This document shows, one piece after another, positions 18,129-27,145 of a stretch of DNA of 64,000 nt. Each line of letters opens with the position of its first letter. Position 1 is the first letter of the stretch. Under the pieces are notes generated by a model. The model ran no database searches. It had not been told where the DNA came from and saw only the letters and a program-made list of their open reading frames with translations. This DNA comes from Lujinxingia litoralis (GTDB taxonomy: Bacteria > Myxococcota_A > Bradymonadia > Bradymonadales > Bradymonadaceae), in NCBI RefSeq assembly GCF_003260125.1, contig NZ_QHKO01000001.1, forward strand, positions 1,010,914-1,074,913, read 5' to 3'. Position numbers and translations under genes: made by a program.

Positions 18129-19688
18129 ATGACTCGTTACTTTGGCATTCATACCCTCGACGGCGAGTGGCACAGCCTGCTCCCACGCTACGCGTTGCTC
18201 TCCGGACGCCTTGATGGCAAACGCGTGCTTGATATTGGCTGTGGCACCGGCATCGGCTCCTCCTTGCTTCTGGAACTGGGCGCGGAACACGTCGATGCGA
18301 TCGATCACCGACCGGCAGTCCTGGAGCTGGCGCGCGTCAAGCACGCCAAGCAGGGACTCGACTTTCATGTGATGTTCTGGGAAGAGCTGGGCTTTCCCGA
18401 CCAGACCTTCGACATGGTGCTCTGCCTAGACCCCACCTCCCCGGTCACCGATCTCAACCTGCTGGCGGAGATTAAACGGGTACTCAAGCCCGGCGGGGAG
18501 TATGTCTGCGCCATCGAGCGCCGCAACATCGAGGGGGTCGAGAGCCTGCTGCCGCGTTACGGCTACACCGACAACGCCGAAACCGTGGAGATCAACCGCA
18601 GCGACGACCGGGTGCCCCAGATCGGCAACCTCAACGAGAACTTTGAGACGGTCGTCTCGGTGCTTCAGCAGCCGCGCTACAGTTACGTCTTCGACTACAA
18701 CTACGAACGCGAGGGCAGTGGGCAGCGTCCCTACGCCATGCGCAAGAAAGCCGAAGCTCCCGACGAAAGCGGCCTGTGGGTGGGAGAAGCCCCTCGCGAG
18801 GAGAGCGCCGAGCATACCGACCAACGCCCCGGGCGTTGGCTGGGCATCAACGAACACCTCTGGGAGCACGAGGGAGAGACCTCCAACGTGGAGATGCTCT
18901 TCTGCGGTGACGCCCATATGCCACCGCCGACGCTGCGCGAAGTTCGCATGCCCTACGCCGGGTTGGTGGAGCGCTTGCACAGTCTGATCTCGGACCTGCA
19001 GATTCGCCAGCACCCCTCCCAGCGCAACCCGGGCTTTGGAGACGTGGTCGAATCCGGCGGAGGGTTCTCCGAGCGGGAGCAGACCACACAATACCAGGCA
19101 CTCAACCACTGGGCGCTGGAGAAGCGGAGTCGACGCCCCGGTTTTGATCCCCCTCAGCCTTACGATTTCGGTCAGCAAACCGCTCGGGAGCAGGCCACGC
19201 ACCAGCGCAGCCTCGATCAAATTCACGAGCAGCTGGAGCAGATGACCTACCTCTACCAGCAGGTCCGTGCCGACATGGAAGAGCTCTTCGTGCGCACCCG
19301 CGACGAGCTCTCCGAACGGGACCGCTACATCGAGCACCTGGTCGACACGGTCCACCGCTGGCAACACCAGGCATACACGCCCGTCGACGATCAACCCACC
19401 GGGGTATTTCACGCCCCCTCGGACGACGAACTCGAGGATTTCGATCGGGAGACCACCGGTATCTTCACCAAGCCCCTCGCGTACGTTCAGGCCGAAGACG
19501 CTGGCGAATCCGAGGGAGCCTCGGCTTCCGCCGCTTCCGATGGGAGCCTCGCCGAGCACGCAACCCACGTGGCAGAAGATGCCGGAGAATCCTCTCCCCA
19601 AGATGCGGAACTCTCGGAGTCGTCGGAACCTTCGGAGGCCTCCGAGGCCAGTGAAGCCGAACACACCGAGCCCGAGCCCACGCACTGA
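18129..19688 (+). CDS. Class I methyltransferase with coiled-coil and acidic tail
   Basis: The 519-residue protein opens with a SAM-binding domain (about 1-190): motif I VLDIGCGTGIGSSLLLELG, then DHRPAVLELARV and the post-II LKPGGEYVCAIERRN. Residues 285-425 are rich in Gln/Glu/Arg with a coiled-coil look (HEQLEQMTYLYQQVRADMEE). The last 90 residues are acidic and Ser/Ala-rich with Glu-Ala-Ser repeats. There is no membrane segment. Substrate unknown. It precedes a FadL-like porin gene by 20 bases, so the two may be cotranscribed. Confidence 0.8.
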   Translation: MTRYFGIHTLDGEWHSLLPRYALLSGRLDGKRVLDIGCGTGIGSSLLLELGAEHVDAIDHRPAVLELARVKHAKQGLDFHVMFWEELGFPDQTFDMVLCLDPTSPVTDLNLLAEIKRVLKPGGEYVCAIERRNIEGVESLLPRYGYTDNAETVEINRSDDRVPQIGNLNENFETVVSVLQQPRYSYVFDYNYEREGSGQRPYAMRKKAEAPDESGLWVGEAPREESAEHTDQRPGRWLGINEHLWEHEGETSNVEMLFCGDAHMPPPTLREVRMPYAGLVERLHSLISDLQIRQHPSQRNPGFGDVVESGGGFSEREQTTQYQALNHWALEKRSRRPGFDPPQPYDFGQQTAREQATHQRSLDQIHEQLEQMTYLYQQVRADMEELFVRTRDELSERDRYIEHLVDTVHRWQHQAYTPVDDQPTGVFHAPSDDELEDFDRETTGIFTKPLAYVQAEDAGESEGASASAASDGSLAEHATHVAEDAGESSPQDAELSESSEPSEASEASEAEHTEPEPTH

Positions 19689-19708
19689 AGCACCTCCTGG
19701 TTGGAGTC

Positions 19709-21229
19709 ATGATGTTTGTTGTTGAACTTCGACGTCTGTGGGCGTCGACGCTGGTCATGGCCTGCGCGCTTGCCGGAAGCTCCTCGGCGATGGCCGCCGG
19801 GTTTGAAGTCGGAGAAAACACCGCGCGCTCGCTCGCCCGCGGAGGCACGGGCGCGGTGAATAAGGCGGATGCCTCGGCGCTCTATTTTAACCCGGCGCTC
19901 CTGCCGCGAGCGCGCGGCCACCAGATCCTGTTCAACACCAACGCGACTCGACTGAACCTCGGGTTTGAGCGCGATGACCTCATTTTGCGCGGCCGAAACG
20001 AGACCCGGCGGGTGAGCTTTGACCGGGTCGAGAATCAGGGCGGCTTTTTCCCGGCGCCCTTTGTGACCGCGAGCTTTGACGTGGGGCCGGAGAACTTCGC
20101 GCTGGCCCTGGGTGCGTTTGGGCCAAGCGCCTACGGAACGCCCTGCTACGGCACCCGCGAAGATGGCGAATGTAACGTCGATCCCGAAAGTCCGGCCCGC
20201 GGGATGCTGGTCGGAGAAAATCTCTTTCTGGCCTACTTCAGTCTGGGCGCGGGCTATGAGTTTGACCTGGGAGAAGATCGCTCCCTGGCCATCGGCCTCA
20301 CCGCCATCGCCGCCTACCAGGACACCAGCTTCAGCATCGCCGTGGAGAGCGACCCCAATGTGGCCCCCCCCTGGCAGGAGGACCCTCGCGCCGAAGCCTA
20401 CTTCCAGGCCGAAGAGCTGCGTGCCTGGCGCCCCAGTGGCATCCTCGGCATAGCCTATCAGGACGGCCCGATGCGCCTGGCCGCATCCTATCGACCGCCG
20501 ATTCACTGGGAGACAAAGGGCAAAGCCTCGGTCGCGCTGCCGGATTTCCTGACGTCCACCGGTGCCTACCTCACTGACGAGGCCATGACCTTCTCCACCT
20601 GGCAGGCCGGCTCACTGCGCCTGGGGTGGGGTGTGGAGTTGGGAGAACATCCGGCCGACCCGGCCATGCCGCGCTTCGACCTGGAGGTCAACGCCGTCTG
20701 GGAGAACTGGTCGCTGGTGGACTACTTTAAGATTGAGATGGAGGGAGATATCGAGCTGGCCGATGTGCCCCCCGATGAGGAGGGCAACCCGCCGGTGATC
20801 CCGATCTATCCCATCTATCAGGTTAAAAACTATCAGGATGCCTACAGCCTGCGCCTGGGCGGAAGCTACGGGGTCAATCGCTTCCTTAGCGCTCACGGTG
20901 GCGCGATGATGGAAACGCCAGCGCAGCGCAACGCACACACGACCGTGGACTTTGTGAGCTGGGAGCGCTACGGGTTAAGCGCCGGTGCCACCGTGCACCT
21001 GCCGGCCAACCTGGAGTTGGAGCTGGGCTACATGCACATCTTCTCTCCTTCACGCCGGGTCAGCCAGGGAGCGATCTATAACCCGATCCCGATGAGTCAA
21101 TGTGCCGGTCCGGACTTCGACCACTCGTCCTGCGAGGAGCCGGGCACCCCGCCAGGCAACCCGCAGAACGAGGGGACCTGGAACGCATCGTTTCAAATTT
21201 TGAGCGCCGGGCTGACCTGGCGCTACTGA
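19709..21229 (+). CDS. OmpP1/FadL-family outer membrane protein
   Basis: The 506-residue protein has a signal peptide (about 1-29, ending SSSAMAA) and then the FadL plug signature (GFEVGENTARSLARGGTG followed by DASALYFNPA). The rest alternates strands and loops as in a 14-stranded barrel and ends in an aromatic residue (LTWRY), the usual barrel end. FadL members carry long-chain fatty acids or other hydrophobic compounds across the outer membrane. Two ATGs are adjacent; the second (19712) is better spaced from GGAG. Confidence 0.88.
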   Translation: MMFVVELRRLWASTLVMACALAGSSSAMAAGFEVGENTARSLARGGTGAVNKADASALYFNPALLPRARGHQILFNTNATRLNLGFERDDLILRGRNETRRVSFDRVENQGGFFPAPFVTASFDVGPENFALALGAFGPSAYGTPCYGTREDGECNVDPESPARGMLVGENLFLAYFSLGAGYEFDLGEDRSLAIGLTAIAAYQDTSFSIAVESDPNVAPPWQEDPRAEAYFQAEELRAWRPSGILGIAYQDGPMRLAASYRPPIHWETKGKASVALPDFLTSTGAYLTDEAMTFSTWQAGSLRLGWGVELGEHPADPAMPRFDLEVNAVWENWSLVDYFKIEMEGDIELADVPPDEEGNPPVIPIYPIYQVKNYQDAYSLRLGGSYGVNRFLSAHGGAMMETPAQRNAHTTVDFVSWERYGLSAGATVHLPANLELELGYMHIFSPSRRVSQGAIYNPIPMSQCAGPDFDHSSCEEPGTPPGNPQNEGTWNASFQILSAGLTWRY

Positions 21230-21271
21230 GCCTTTTCCGATTCGCGACGTACCTTTGATGGACTCCCCCGC

Positions 21272-22306
21272 ATGAGCCAAGATCCCAACGCCCCTGCCCT
21301 CTCTCGCCCCGGTGGCCGCCTGGTGCTGGCTGACGACGGCACGATCTTGGAGGCGCCTGACTTCTTCAAACAGGCGCTTTACCTCGACCAGCGGGACGCC
21401 CCCTCGATCTATCATCTCTTCGATCCGACCCAGGCCCCTTTTCTGTCGGTGACCCGAATCTTTCGCCACCCATACGGCGCCACCGAGACGCACGTTAAGG
21501 TCGAGGGACTCTTCGGAAACCGCCGCAGCTTTCGCTACTGGCAAGTCGACGCGTACATGCCTTCCAGCGTGGCCTTCTACATTGTCGATGAGACCGCAAT
21601 CACCCAGACCCATGACTGGGACTACCGGCGGCTGCGTCGCGAGATCTTAAAAGACGTTCAGAACTCGCTCTCCGCCCATTTCAAAAACCGCTTAGCCACG
21701 GTGCAGCTCCTCTCCGAAACGCTGCGTGATGCCCCGGAGTTGGGCGAGCAGCTGGCGCCCCGCATGATGTCCGCGGTTGAGGAGTTGAAGTCGGCGTTAA
21801 ACCGCGTGATCACAGGTATCCCGGATGTGCAGACGCATACCGATTACAAAGATCAGCCGGTCCGGCTGGCGGATCTCGAAGCCGTCATCAGCACCTGGGG
21901 CAGCCGAGAAGTCGACGTGCGCTGCGAGGTAAGCAACGTCGATGTGGGCACACTGATCGCGGCCTCCTCCATTGAGCGCATCGTGCTGCCGGTGGTCGAA
22001 AACGCGATTGATGCCTCAAAACATGGCAAAAAAGTCCGGGTCCTCATCGATGAGCTCGACGAGGGCTTTGCCCATATCGTGATCCAGGATGAGGGCGAAG
22101 GTATGAACGAACGGGTACGCAAGCGGGCCGAAGATCCCTTCTTCACCACGCGGCCCGGGCACCTGGGCATGGGCCTGGCGCACGCGCGCGAAGCCCTACG
22201 CGACGCCGGCGGTCAGTGGCGCTTTGAGAGCGAACCCCGCAAAGGCACCCGGGTCACCCTGCTCTTGCCGGTGACCACGACCTCCCAACTTTTCCGTTCG
22301 TACTAA
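21272..22306 (+). CDS. Sensor histidine kinase with degenerate H box
   Basis: The 344-residue protein has an N-terminal PAS-like region (about 15-110), a dimerisation helix with His136 (SAHFKNRLATVQLL, where the usual H-E-x-R-N-P-L is altered) and a HATPase domain with N box VVENAIDASKH, G1 DEGEGM and G2 GHLGMGLAHA. ATP binding looks intact, while the His box lacks the conserved Glu/Pro, so phosphotransfer is uncertain. It has no membrane segment. It converges with a roadblock protein and a receiver protein, which could be its partners. Confidence 0.82.
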   Translation: MSQDPNAPALSRPGGRLVLADDGTILEAPDFFKQALYLDQRDAPSIYHLFDPTQAPFLSVTRIFRHPYGATETHVKVEGLFGNRRSFRYWQVDAYMPSSVAFYIVDETAITQTHDWDYRRLRREILKDVQNSLSAHFKNRLATVQLLSETLRDAPELGEQLAPRMMSAVEELKSALNRVITGIPDVQTHTDYKDQPVRLADLEAVISTWGSREVDVRCEVSNVDVGTLIAASSIERIVLPVVENAIDASKHGKKVRVLIDELDEGFAHIVIQDEGEGMNERVRKRAEDPFFTTRPGHLGMGLAHAREALRDAGGQWRFESEPRKGTRVTLLLPVTTTSQLFRSY

Positions 22307-22315
22307 GAGCAGGCG

Positions 22316-22332
22316 CGGCCCGAAGGGCCGCT
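22316..22332. terminator. short GC hairpin between convergent genes
   Basis: GCGGCCC-GAA-GGGCCGC is a perfect 7-base stem between the stop of the histidine kinase and the stop of the roadblock gene. There is no T run, so termination here is uncertain. Confidence 0.4.
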
Positions 22333-22372
22333 GCCAGCCTCCCCCTCCCTCCCGGCGCCCCTCGACTTGCTG

Positions 22373-22759
22373 TTACTGCAGGAGCTCGCGCACGCTGGTC
22401 TCCAGCCGGCCCTGATGTTTACGCATCAGCGCCTGGGTAAAACCCACGGTCATGCGTCGCTCGGTGACCACCAGCCACAGGTAGTTCATCTCGGCCAGGG
22501 GAACCGACACGAAGGTCGCCCGCTGACTGCTCAGCACCAGGCTGTCCGCCTCATTCCCCAGCGGAAGCCCCTCCAGTAACACCCCGGTGGTGCGAAAGAG
22601 ATCACTGTGAAAGGCATCGGCCCCCGCGGTTTCCAGCGGGTCTCCCTGAGAGACCGACGCCAGCGAGAGGCCCGTCTCCCGATCGATCACGCTGGTATGC
22701 AAGCAACCCGGGAGCTCGCCGGTGATCTCATTGAGCAGATCGTAAAGCGAAGACGTCAT
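22373..22759 (-). CDS. Roadblock/LC7-like domain protein
   Basis: The 128-residue single-domain protein has the roadblock/LC7 pattern: an N-terminal helix, CLHTSVIDRETGLSLASVS, a central helix, ATFVSVPLAEMNYLWLVV strands and a C-terminal helix. Such proteins often act as GTPase partners (MglB with MglA) or in dimer scaffolds. I chose ATG 22759 because GGAG lies 9 bases upstream; the longer frame overlaps the next gene. Its stop is followed by the convergent kinase. No MglA-type GTPase is in the window. Confidence 0.75.
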   Translation of the reverse strand: MTSSLYDLLNEITGELPGCLHTSVIDRETGLSLASVSQGDPLETAGADAFHSDLFRTTGVLLEGLPLGNEADSLVLSSQRATFVSVPLAEMNYLWLVVTERRMTVGFTQALMRKHQGRLETSVRELLQ

Positions 22760-22787
22760 GGAGGTGTTCTCCGAAAAAGGGAGGCGC

Positions 22788-24377
22788 TCAGGCGCCTGGC
22801 AAGAGGTTGGACTCAGCGAGACGTCGTCCAAGCTGACGCATCAGCACCAGCGCGATTCCCAGACTGGCCTCGCGCTCAATCACCGCCAGGTGCACGAAAG
22901 GCGTGCCGCGAAGCGCCCGAATCAGCACATAGTCGCCGGCCATGGCCATCTGCATCTCTTCGAGCGCATCGTCGGCGTGAAGAGCCTGCACCGAACGATG
23001 GGCGCGACGGAACACCTCGGCCATTCTCATCGAGAGTTCAGACTCTTCAAAGGAGCGGTCCCCGCGGAGCGCTAAAAACTCCAGGGGCTGCCCCGACTTT
23101 GCATCGACCAACCCCGTCGCGCGAAGCCCCGGGCACTCACGGACAAAGTCTTCAAGGAGCGGATGCGACTCGCCCTCTGCCGGGGACAACTCCGGCACCG
23201 ACGTTGCGAGTTCTTCATCCACATGACGGCCGTTGAGCGCGGGAGCAGCAAAGAGCTCAAACTCCCCGCTTTCCTCGGTCACGACCACCTGCGCCGACAC
23301 CGCCGACATGCCCGGAGAGGTTTTGCGACGCTTGCGCTCGCCAGGAAAGTCGCTCTGCGACATCACCGGGCCAAGCTCCACCTCCGAGAGTTCCTCGATA
23401 CCACCAGACGCCAGTGGCTCGGCCGTCTCCAGGACGTCTTCCGAGGCCGCGGCCATCTCGTCGAGTTCGGCCTGCGAGAAGAGCAACGCCGCACTTGAGG
23501 AACTGTCGGCCAACCCGGGCTGGCTGGGCTCGGTCTCAAAACTCGAAGAAAAGACCGTCTCGGCGCCGCCGCCCATCGGCGTAAGCGTACGCCCCGGGGT
23601 GAAGTCCTCATCATCCAGGTCGAGCACCGGCTCCACATTGCCGGAGACTGCCCCGCCAATCGACGGTCCGATCTGCTGCTCCTCCTCAAAGCGCCGCTCG
23701 TCGGTGCGACGCACCCCCTCAAGCAAAAGATCCTGCCACCCCATGTCGATCGTCGGCGCCATAGGCTCGAAGTCCGACTGCATAAAGATGTCGCCCTGAC
23801 GCAGCGCCAACATCTCGTAGACCGCCTCCGGCCCCACCTCACCATCAAACTCGGCGTGCGTCACCTCACCATGATCAAAGACGATGCGCCCGCGATGGTC
23901 GCGGTGCTTCAGGTGAAGAAGTGCCGTGCGCTTGGCAAGGCAGAGCATCTGAATGATATCGGTGAGCTCGAGATCGCTGAGCACGCCCTGAAACCCTTCC
24001 TTTTCGTTGAGGATCTCCAGGATCGCGTCCCGCACCTCATCGACCGTAAAGGGCTTCTCGATGTAATGGCTGATGCCGATGCGCTCGGCAAAGTTCTGGA
24101 TGCGATGGGTGCCAAAGGCCGTGATGATCATCACCCGAGCATCCGGGGCCATCTCTTTGGCGCGCAAGATCAGCTGAAAACCATCCACGGCCCCGGGCAT
24201 TTTGATGTCCGAGATCAGAAGATCGATCGGCTGTTGATCCAGAATGCGCAGTCCGTCTTCGCCGGAGCGAGCGGTATGCACGATGATGTCCTGACGCTGC
24301 GGGAAGAGGTTGCGCTCCAGCGCCCACAGCAGATGTTCCTCTTCGTCGACGATCAATATATGGTACATCTTCGCCAT
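22788..24377 (-). CDS. Receiver - DUF4388 - roadblock-like regulator
   Basis: The 529-residue protein starts with a CheY-like receiver domain (about 4-122; phosphoacceptor D57 in LLISDIKMPG, Lys108). Next is a DUF4388/PATAN domain (about 128-225: GVLSDLELTDIIQMLCLAKR, IVFDHGEVTHAEF). Residues 235-395 form an acidic, low-complexity linker. The C-terminus (about 400-529) is a second roadblock/LC7-like domain (DFVRECPGLRATGLVDAKSG). There is no DNA-binding domain, so output is probably by protein contact. It ends 29 bases before the start of the separate roadblock gene, which suggests an operon. Phosphorylation by the convergent kinase is inference. Confidence 0.85.
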   Translation of the reverse strand: MAKMYHILIVDEEEHLLWALERNLFPQRQDIIVHTARSGEDGLRILDQQPIDLLISDIKMPGAVDGFQLILRAKEMAPDARVMIITAFGTHRIQNFAERIGISHYIEKPFTVDEVRDAILEILNEKEGFQGVLSDLELTDIIQMLCLAKRTALLHLKHRDHRGRIVFDHGEVTHAEFDGEVGPEAVYEMLALRQGDIFMQSDFEPMAPTIDMGWQDLLLEGVRRTDERRFEEEQQIGPSIGGAVSGNVEPVLDLDDEDFTPGRTLTPMGGGAETVFSSSFETEPSQPGLADSSSSAALLFSQAELDEMAAASEDVLETAEPLASGGIEELSEVELGPVMSQSDFPGERKRRKTSPGMSAVSAQVVVTEESGEFELFAAPALNGRHVDEELATSVPELSPAEGESHPLLEDFVRECPGLRATGLVDAKSGQPLEFLALRGDRSFEESELSMRMAEVFRRAHRSVQALHADDALEEMQMAMAGDYVLIRALRGTPFVHLAVIEREASLGIALVLMRQLGRRLAESNLLPGA

Positions 24378-24570
24378 CGGCTCCGGTCACGGTCCTAAGT
24401 CTGGTGCAGGCTACGTGCTCAATCAACCCGCTCAGCTTCGAATTCATCGCCCCCGGCAAGCCGCCGGTCTACGGCAGGCCTGCCTTGCGGGTGTGCGCGG
24501 GGAGGGCGAAAACGCGCCTTATATAACCACGCTTTCCCCCCCCCGGCAAGCCAGTGTCGCCGCCGCTTCA

Positions 24571-26169
24571 ATGGCCCGCAGAGCCCGACGAATACTGGCG
24601 TTCGTTGCGATGTGTTACGTGCTGACCGCCGGGTGCACCACCCCGCCGGTGACCGGTCCCCTCGCCACTCCCGATGTGTTCGTCGGTGGCCCTCATCCCC
24701 CCCAGCCCCCCACCTCATACGTACCCGCCACAACGCGCCGCGGGGCACTCTGGTACCAGGTGGATTTGAGAGAGCCCGAGGTTCGGATTCGCCTACGACT
24801 GAACGCTCCTCCCTCCGAAGCGACCTTCTTTTTGCCCGGCCCCTGGGCCGGACAGACCACCTTCGATGCCCAGGTCACACTCGATGAGGCACGCGGTCCG
24901 GCGGGCTCCCTGCCCATGCATCTGGACCGCGAGGTTGGCCGTGTCGACGTACAGTGTGGCGACGTTGCCTGGATGGAGCTGAGCTACCGAGTACGTACCG
25001 CGCCTCCGGACCGAAGCGCCTCGCGCTTTCACCCCACCCGCGGACACACCCAGGTGTTCGCCTACGCTCCCACCATCTTTGTGCTCCCCAGCGAAGGGCT
25101 CGCCCGTCAGGTTCGCGACATTCCGGTAGAAGTGCGTGCCCCACAGGGCTGGCAGGTCGGAGCAACCTGGCATCAACACAGCGCGACCCTCCCCAGCGCC
25201 CACCAGCCCGGGAGTATCACCGGTTTCATTGCGGAGGATGTCCGTACGTTGCGCGACGCCTTTATCCTGGCCGGCAGCGAGCTGACGTCTGCCTCTCGTG
25301 CCCTCCCCAACGGGGATCTCAAAGTGCTTCAGTCGCCGACGTTGCGCTTTGATGTCGGGAGCGTCGCCGACGACACACGCTCGTTACTCAGCGCGTACAT
25401 CCAACGCTTCGGCGTCTATCAGAGCGCGGTGGCGGCGGTCCTTGAGAGCGTCGATTCCGAACACTCAGGCACCCTCCAGGGCATGGGCCGCCGGGGCGGG
25501 TTTGTGGTGCAGGTTCCCCGTCACCAACGCCCGGGCGCGGAGCTGCTCTTGCTCATCGCCCACGAGGCTCTCCATATGTGGAACGGCCATGAGCTTGTCC
25601 CCGCGCCTTCGGCCGACATTGAGACGCGCTGGTTCAAGGAGGGGCTAACCCACTACCTGGCGCTCAAAACCCTGGCCCGTCAGGGGCTCATTGACCAGCG
25701 CGACGCGCTCCGTGAGCTGGCCAGCGCCGCGCAGCACTACACCCAGAACCCCCTGGCGCACGGTGCCCCGGCCGACGCCCTCGACCAGGAGCGTTTCCCC
25801 TACGATCGCGGCGTGCTCATCGCGCTGCGCCTGGATCTCGCACTCCACCTGGCCAGCCGGGGAGAGATCGAGCTGGAAGACTGGTTGGTGCAGCTACTAA
25901 AGCCCCACCTGCGCGCCCCGGCCCGGTCCTATGACACAGCCCTGCTGGAACGCGCGTTTCGGGAGATCAGCATCGATCTCTCCCCGGCCCCGACCTCCGA
26001 GTTTCGTCGCCTCGTCCGCGACCAGGCTCAACTTCAACCTCGCCGGCTCTTCAGCGAGTTGGGACTCCACTGGTTGGATCCCACCGCCACACGCCCCGCC
26101 CGCCTGCTCCCCATCGACGGCGAACCCTCGCACTTCCGAGCACTCTTCGCCCCACCGCACAGCAGCTGA
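24571..26169 (+). CDS. Lipoprotein metallopeptidase, M61/M1-like
   Basis: The 532-residue protein has a signal peptide with lipobox (VLTAGC), so it is probably anchored to a membrane facing the periplasm. The N-terminal half is strand-rich. The zinc site is HEALH (H331, E332, H335) followed by WNGHEL and a third ligand Glu357 in WFKEGLTHY, close to the M61 glycyl-aminopeptidase pattern; the spacing is a little longer than the M1 rule. I chose ATG 24571 because it gives a clean lipobox; no strong ribosome binding site precedes it. Substrate unknown. Confidence 0.8.
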   Translation: MARRARRILAFVAMCYVLTAGCTTPPVTGPLATPDVFVGGPHPPQPPTSYVPATTRRGALWYQVDLREPEVRIRLRLNAPPSEATFFLPGPWAGQTTFDAQVTLDEARGPAGSLPMHLDREVGRVDVQCGDVAWMELSYRVRTAPPDRSASRFHPTRGHTQVFAYAPTIFVLPSEGLARQVRDIPVEVRAPQGWQVGATWHQHSATLPSAHQPGSITGFIAEDVRTLRDAFILAGSELTSASRALPNGDLKVLQSPTLRFDVGSVADDTRSLLSAYIQRFGVYQSAVAAVLESVDSEHSGTLQGMGRRGGFVVQVPRHQRPGAELLLLIAHEALHMWNGHELVPAPSADIETRWFKEGLTHYLALKTLARQGLIDQRDALRELASAAQHYTQNPLAHGAPADALDQERFPYDRGVLIALRLDLALHLASRGEIELEDWLVQLLKPHLRAPARSYDTALLERAFREISIDLSPAPTSEFRRLVRDQAQLQPRRLFSELGLHWLDPTATRPARLLPIDGEPSHFRALFAPPHSS

Positions 26170-26203
26170 ACCTCGCCCATATTCCCCCACACGGAGCCCC
26201 TCT

Positions 26204-27052
26204 ATGAGCAATCCCGAGCGCCAGATCATCGCCCTGGAAGAATCCCATTTCGGTCTGGATGGAGGCGCGATGTTCGGCATCATCCCTCGCCCCCTCTGGG
26301 CAAGAACAAACCCGCCGGATGAGAACAACCGCATCGCGATGAGCGCCCGATGTTTGCTGATTCGGGATCCCGATCGCGTCACCTTGATCGATACCGGCAT
26401 GGGCACGCGCTGGAGCGAGAAGGAACGAGGCATCTATAAGATCGATGCCCAGGACGCTGGCCTGCGACAGGCCCTGGCCGCGCAAAACCTCACCCCGGAG
26501 GATGTCGATGACGTGATCTTGACGCATCTGCACTTTGACCACGCCGGCGGGCTGCGCACTCCCGACGCCGAGGGCGTCCTGCGCCCGACCTTCCCCAACG
26601 CCCGGCACTGGGTCCAGCGTCGCAACTGGAGCTGGGCACACAGCCCGAGCGCCCGCGACGCAGGAAGCTACCGCGTGGAAGACTTCGACCTCTTCGACGC
26701 CCCCGACGCACCGCCACTTCACCTCGTCGACGGCATCAGCGAGCTCTTCGACGGCATCGAAGTACTCCCCGTCCACGGCCACACCTTCGGAATGCAAGTC
26801 GTCAAGTTCAACGCCGCTGGCCAGACCTACGCCTTCGTCGCCGACCTCATCCCCACGGCCTCTCATCTGCGCGATCCCTACGTGATGGGATACGATCTTC
26901 AGCCGCTGAAAACCGTCGAAGAAAAGCGCGAAATTCTCTATCACGCACAACGCGAAGGCTGGATTTTGATCTTCGAACACGACCCGACCACCGCCATGGC
27001 CCGCGTTGATCTGGACCGTCATGGACAGCCGGTGGCAGTACCCCTGGAGTAA
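26204..27052 (+). CDS. Metallo-beta-lactamase-fold hydrolase
   Basis: The 282-residue soluble enzyme has the zinc motif THLHFDHAGG (H108, H110, D112, H113), a following His in VLPVHGHTFGMQ, and VADLIPTASHL. These fit the quorum-quenching lactonase-like (YtnP-type) and related MBL hydrolases. GGAG lies about 8 bases before the ATG at 26204; a longer frame from 25931 lies within the upstream gene. It follows the peptidase by 34 bases. Actual substrate unknown. Confidence 0.87.
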   Translation: MSNPERQIIALEESHFGLDGGAMFGIIPRPLWARTNPPDENNRIAMSARCLLIRDPDRVTLIDTGMGTRWSEKERGIYKIDAQDAGLRQALAAQNLTPEDVDDVILTHLHFDHAGGLRTPDAEGVLRPTFPNARHWVQRRNWSWAHSPSARDAGSYRVEDFDLFDAPDAPPLHLVDGISELFDGIEVLPVHGHTFGMQVVKFNAAGQTYAFVADLIPTASHLRDPYVMGYDLQPLKTVEEKREILYHAQREGWILIFEHDPTTAMARVDLDRHGQPVAVPLE

Positions 27053-27145
27053 ATGTCGCACCCTTGACCACCTGAATCTTTGCGCGGGCTTGCCGAGGCT
27101 GCTAGCGTGGCCTCATTAGGCCAACGTGACTACGGGAGGCAGGTG

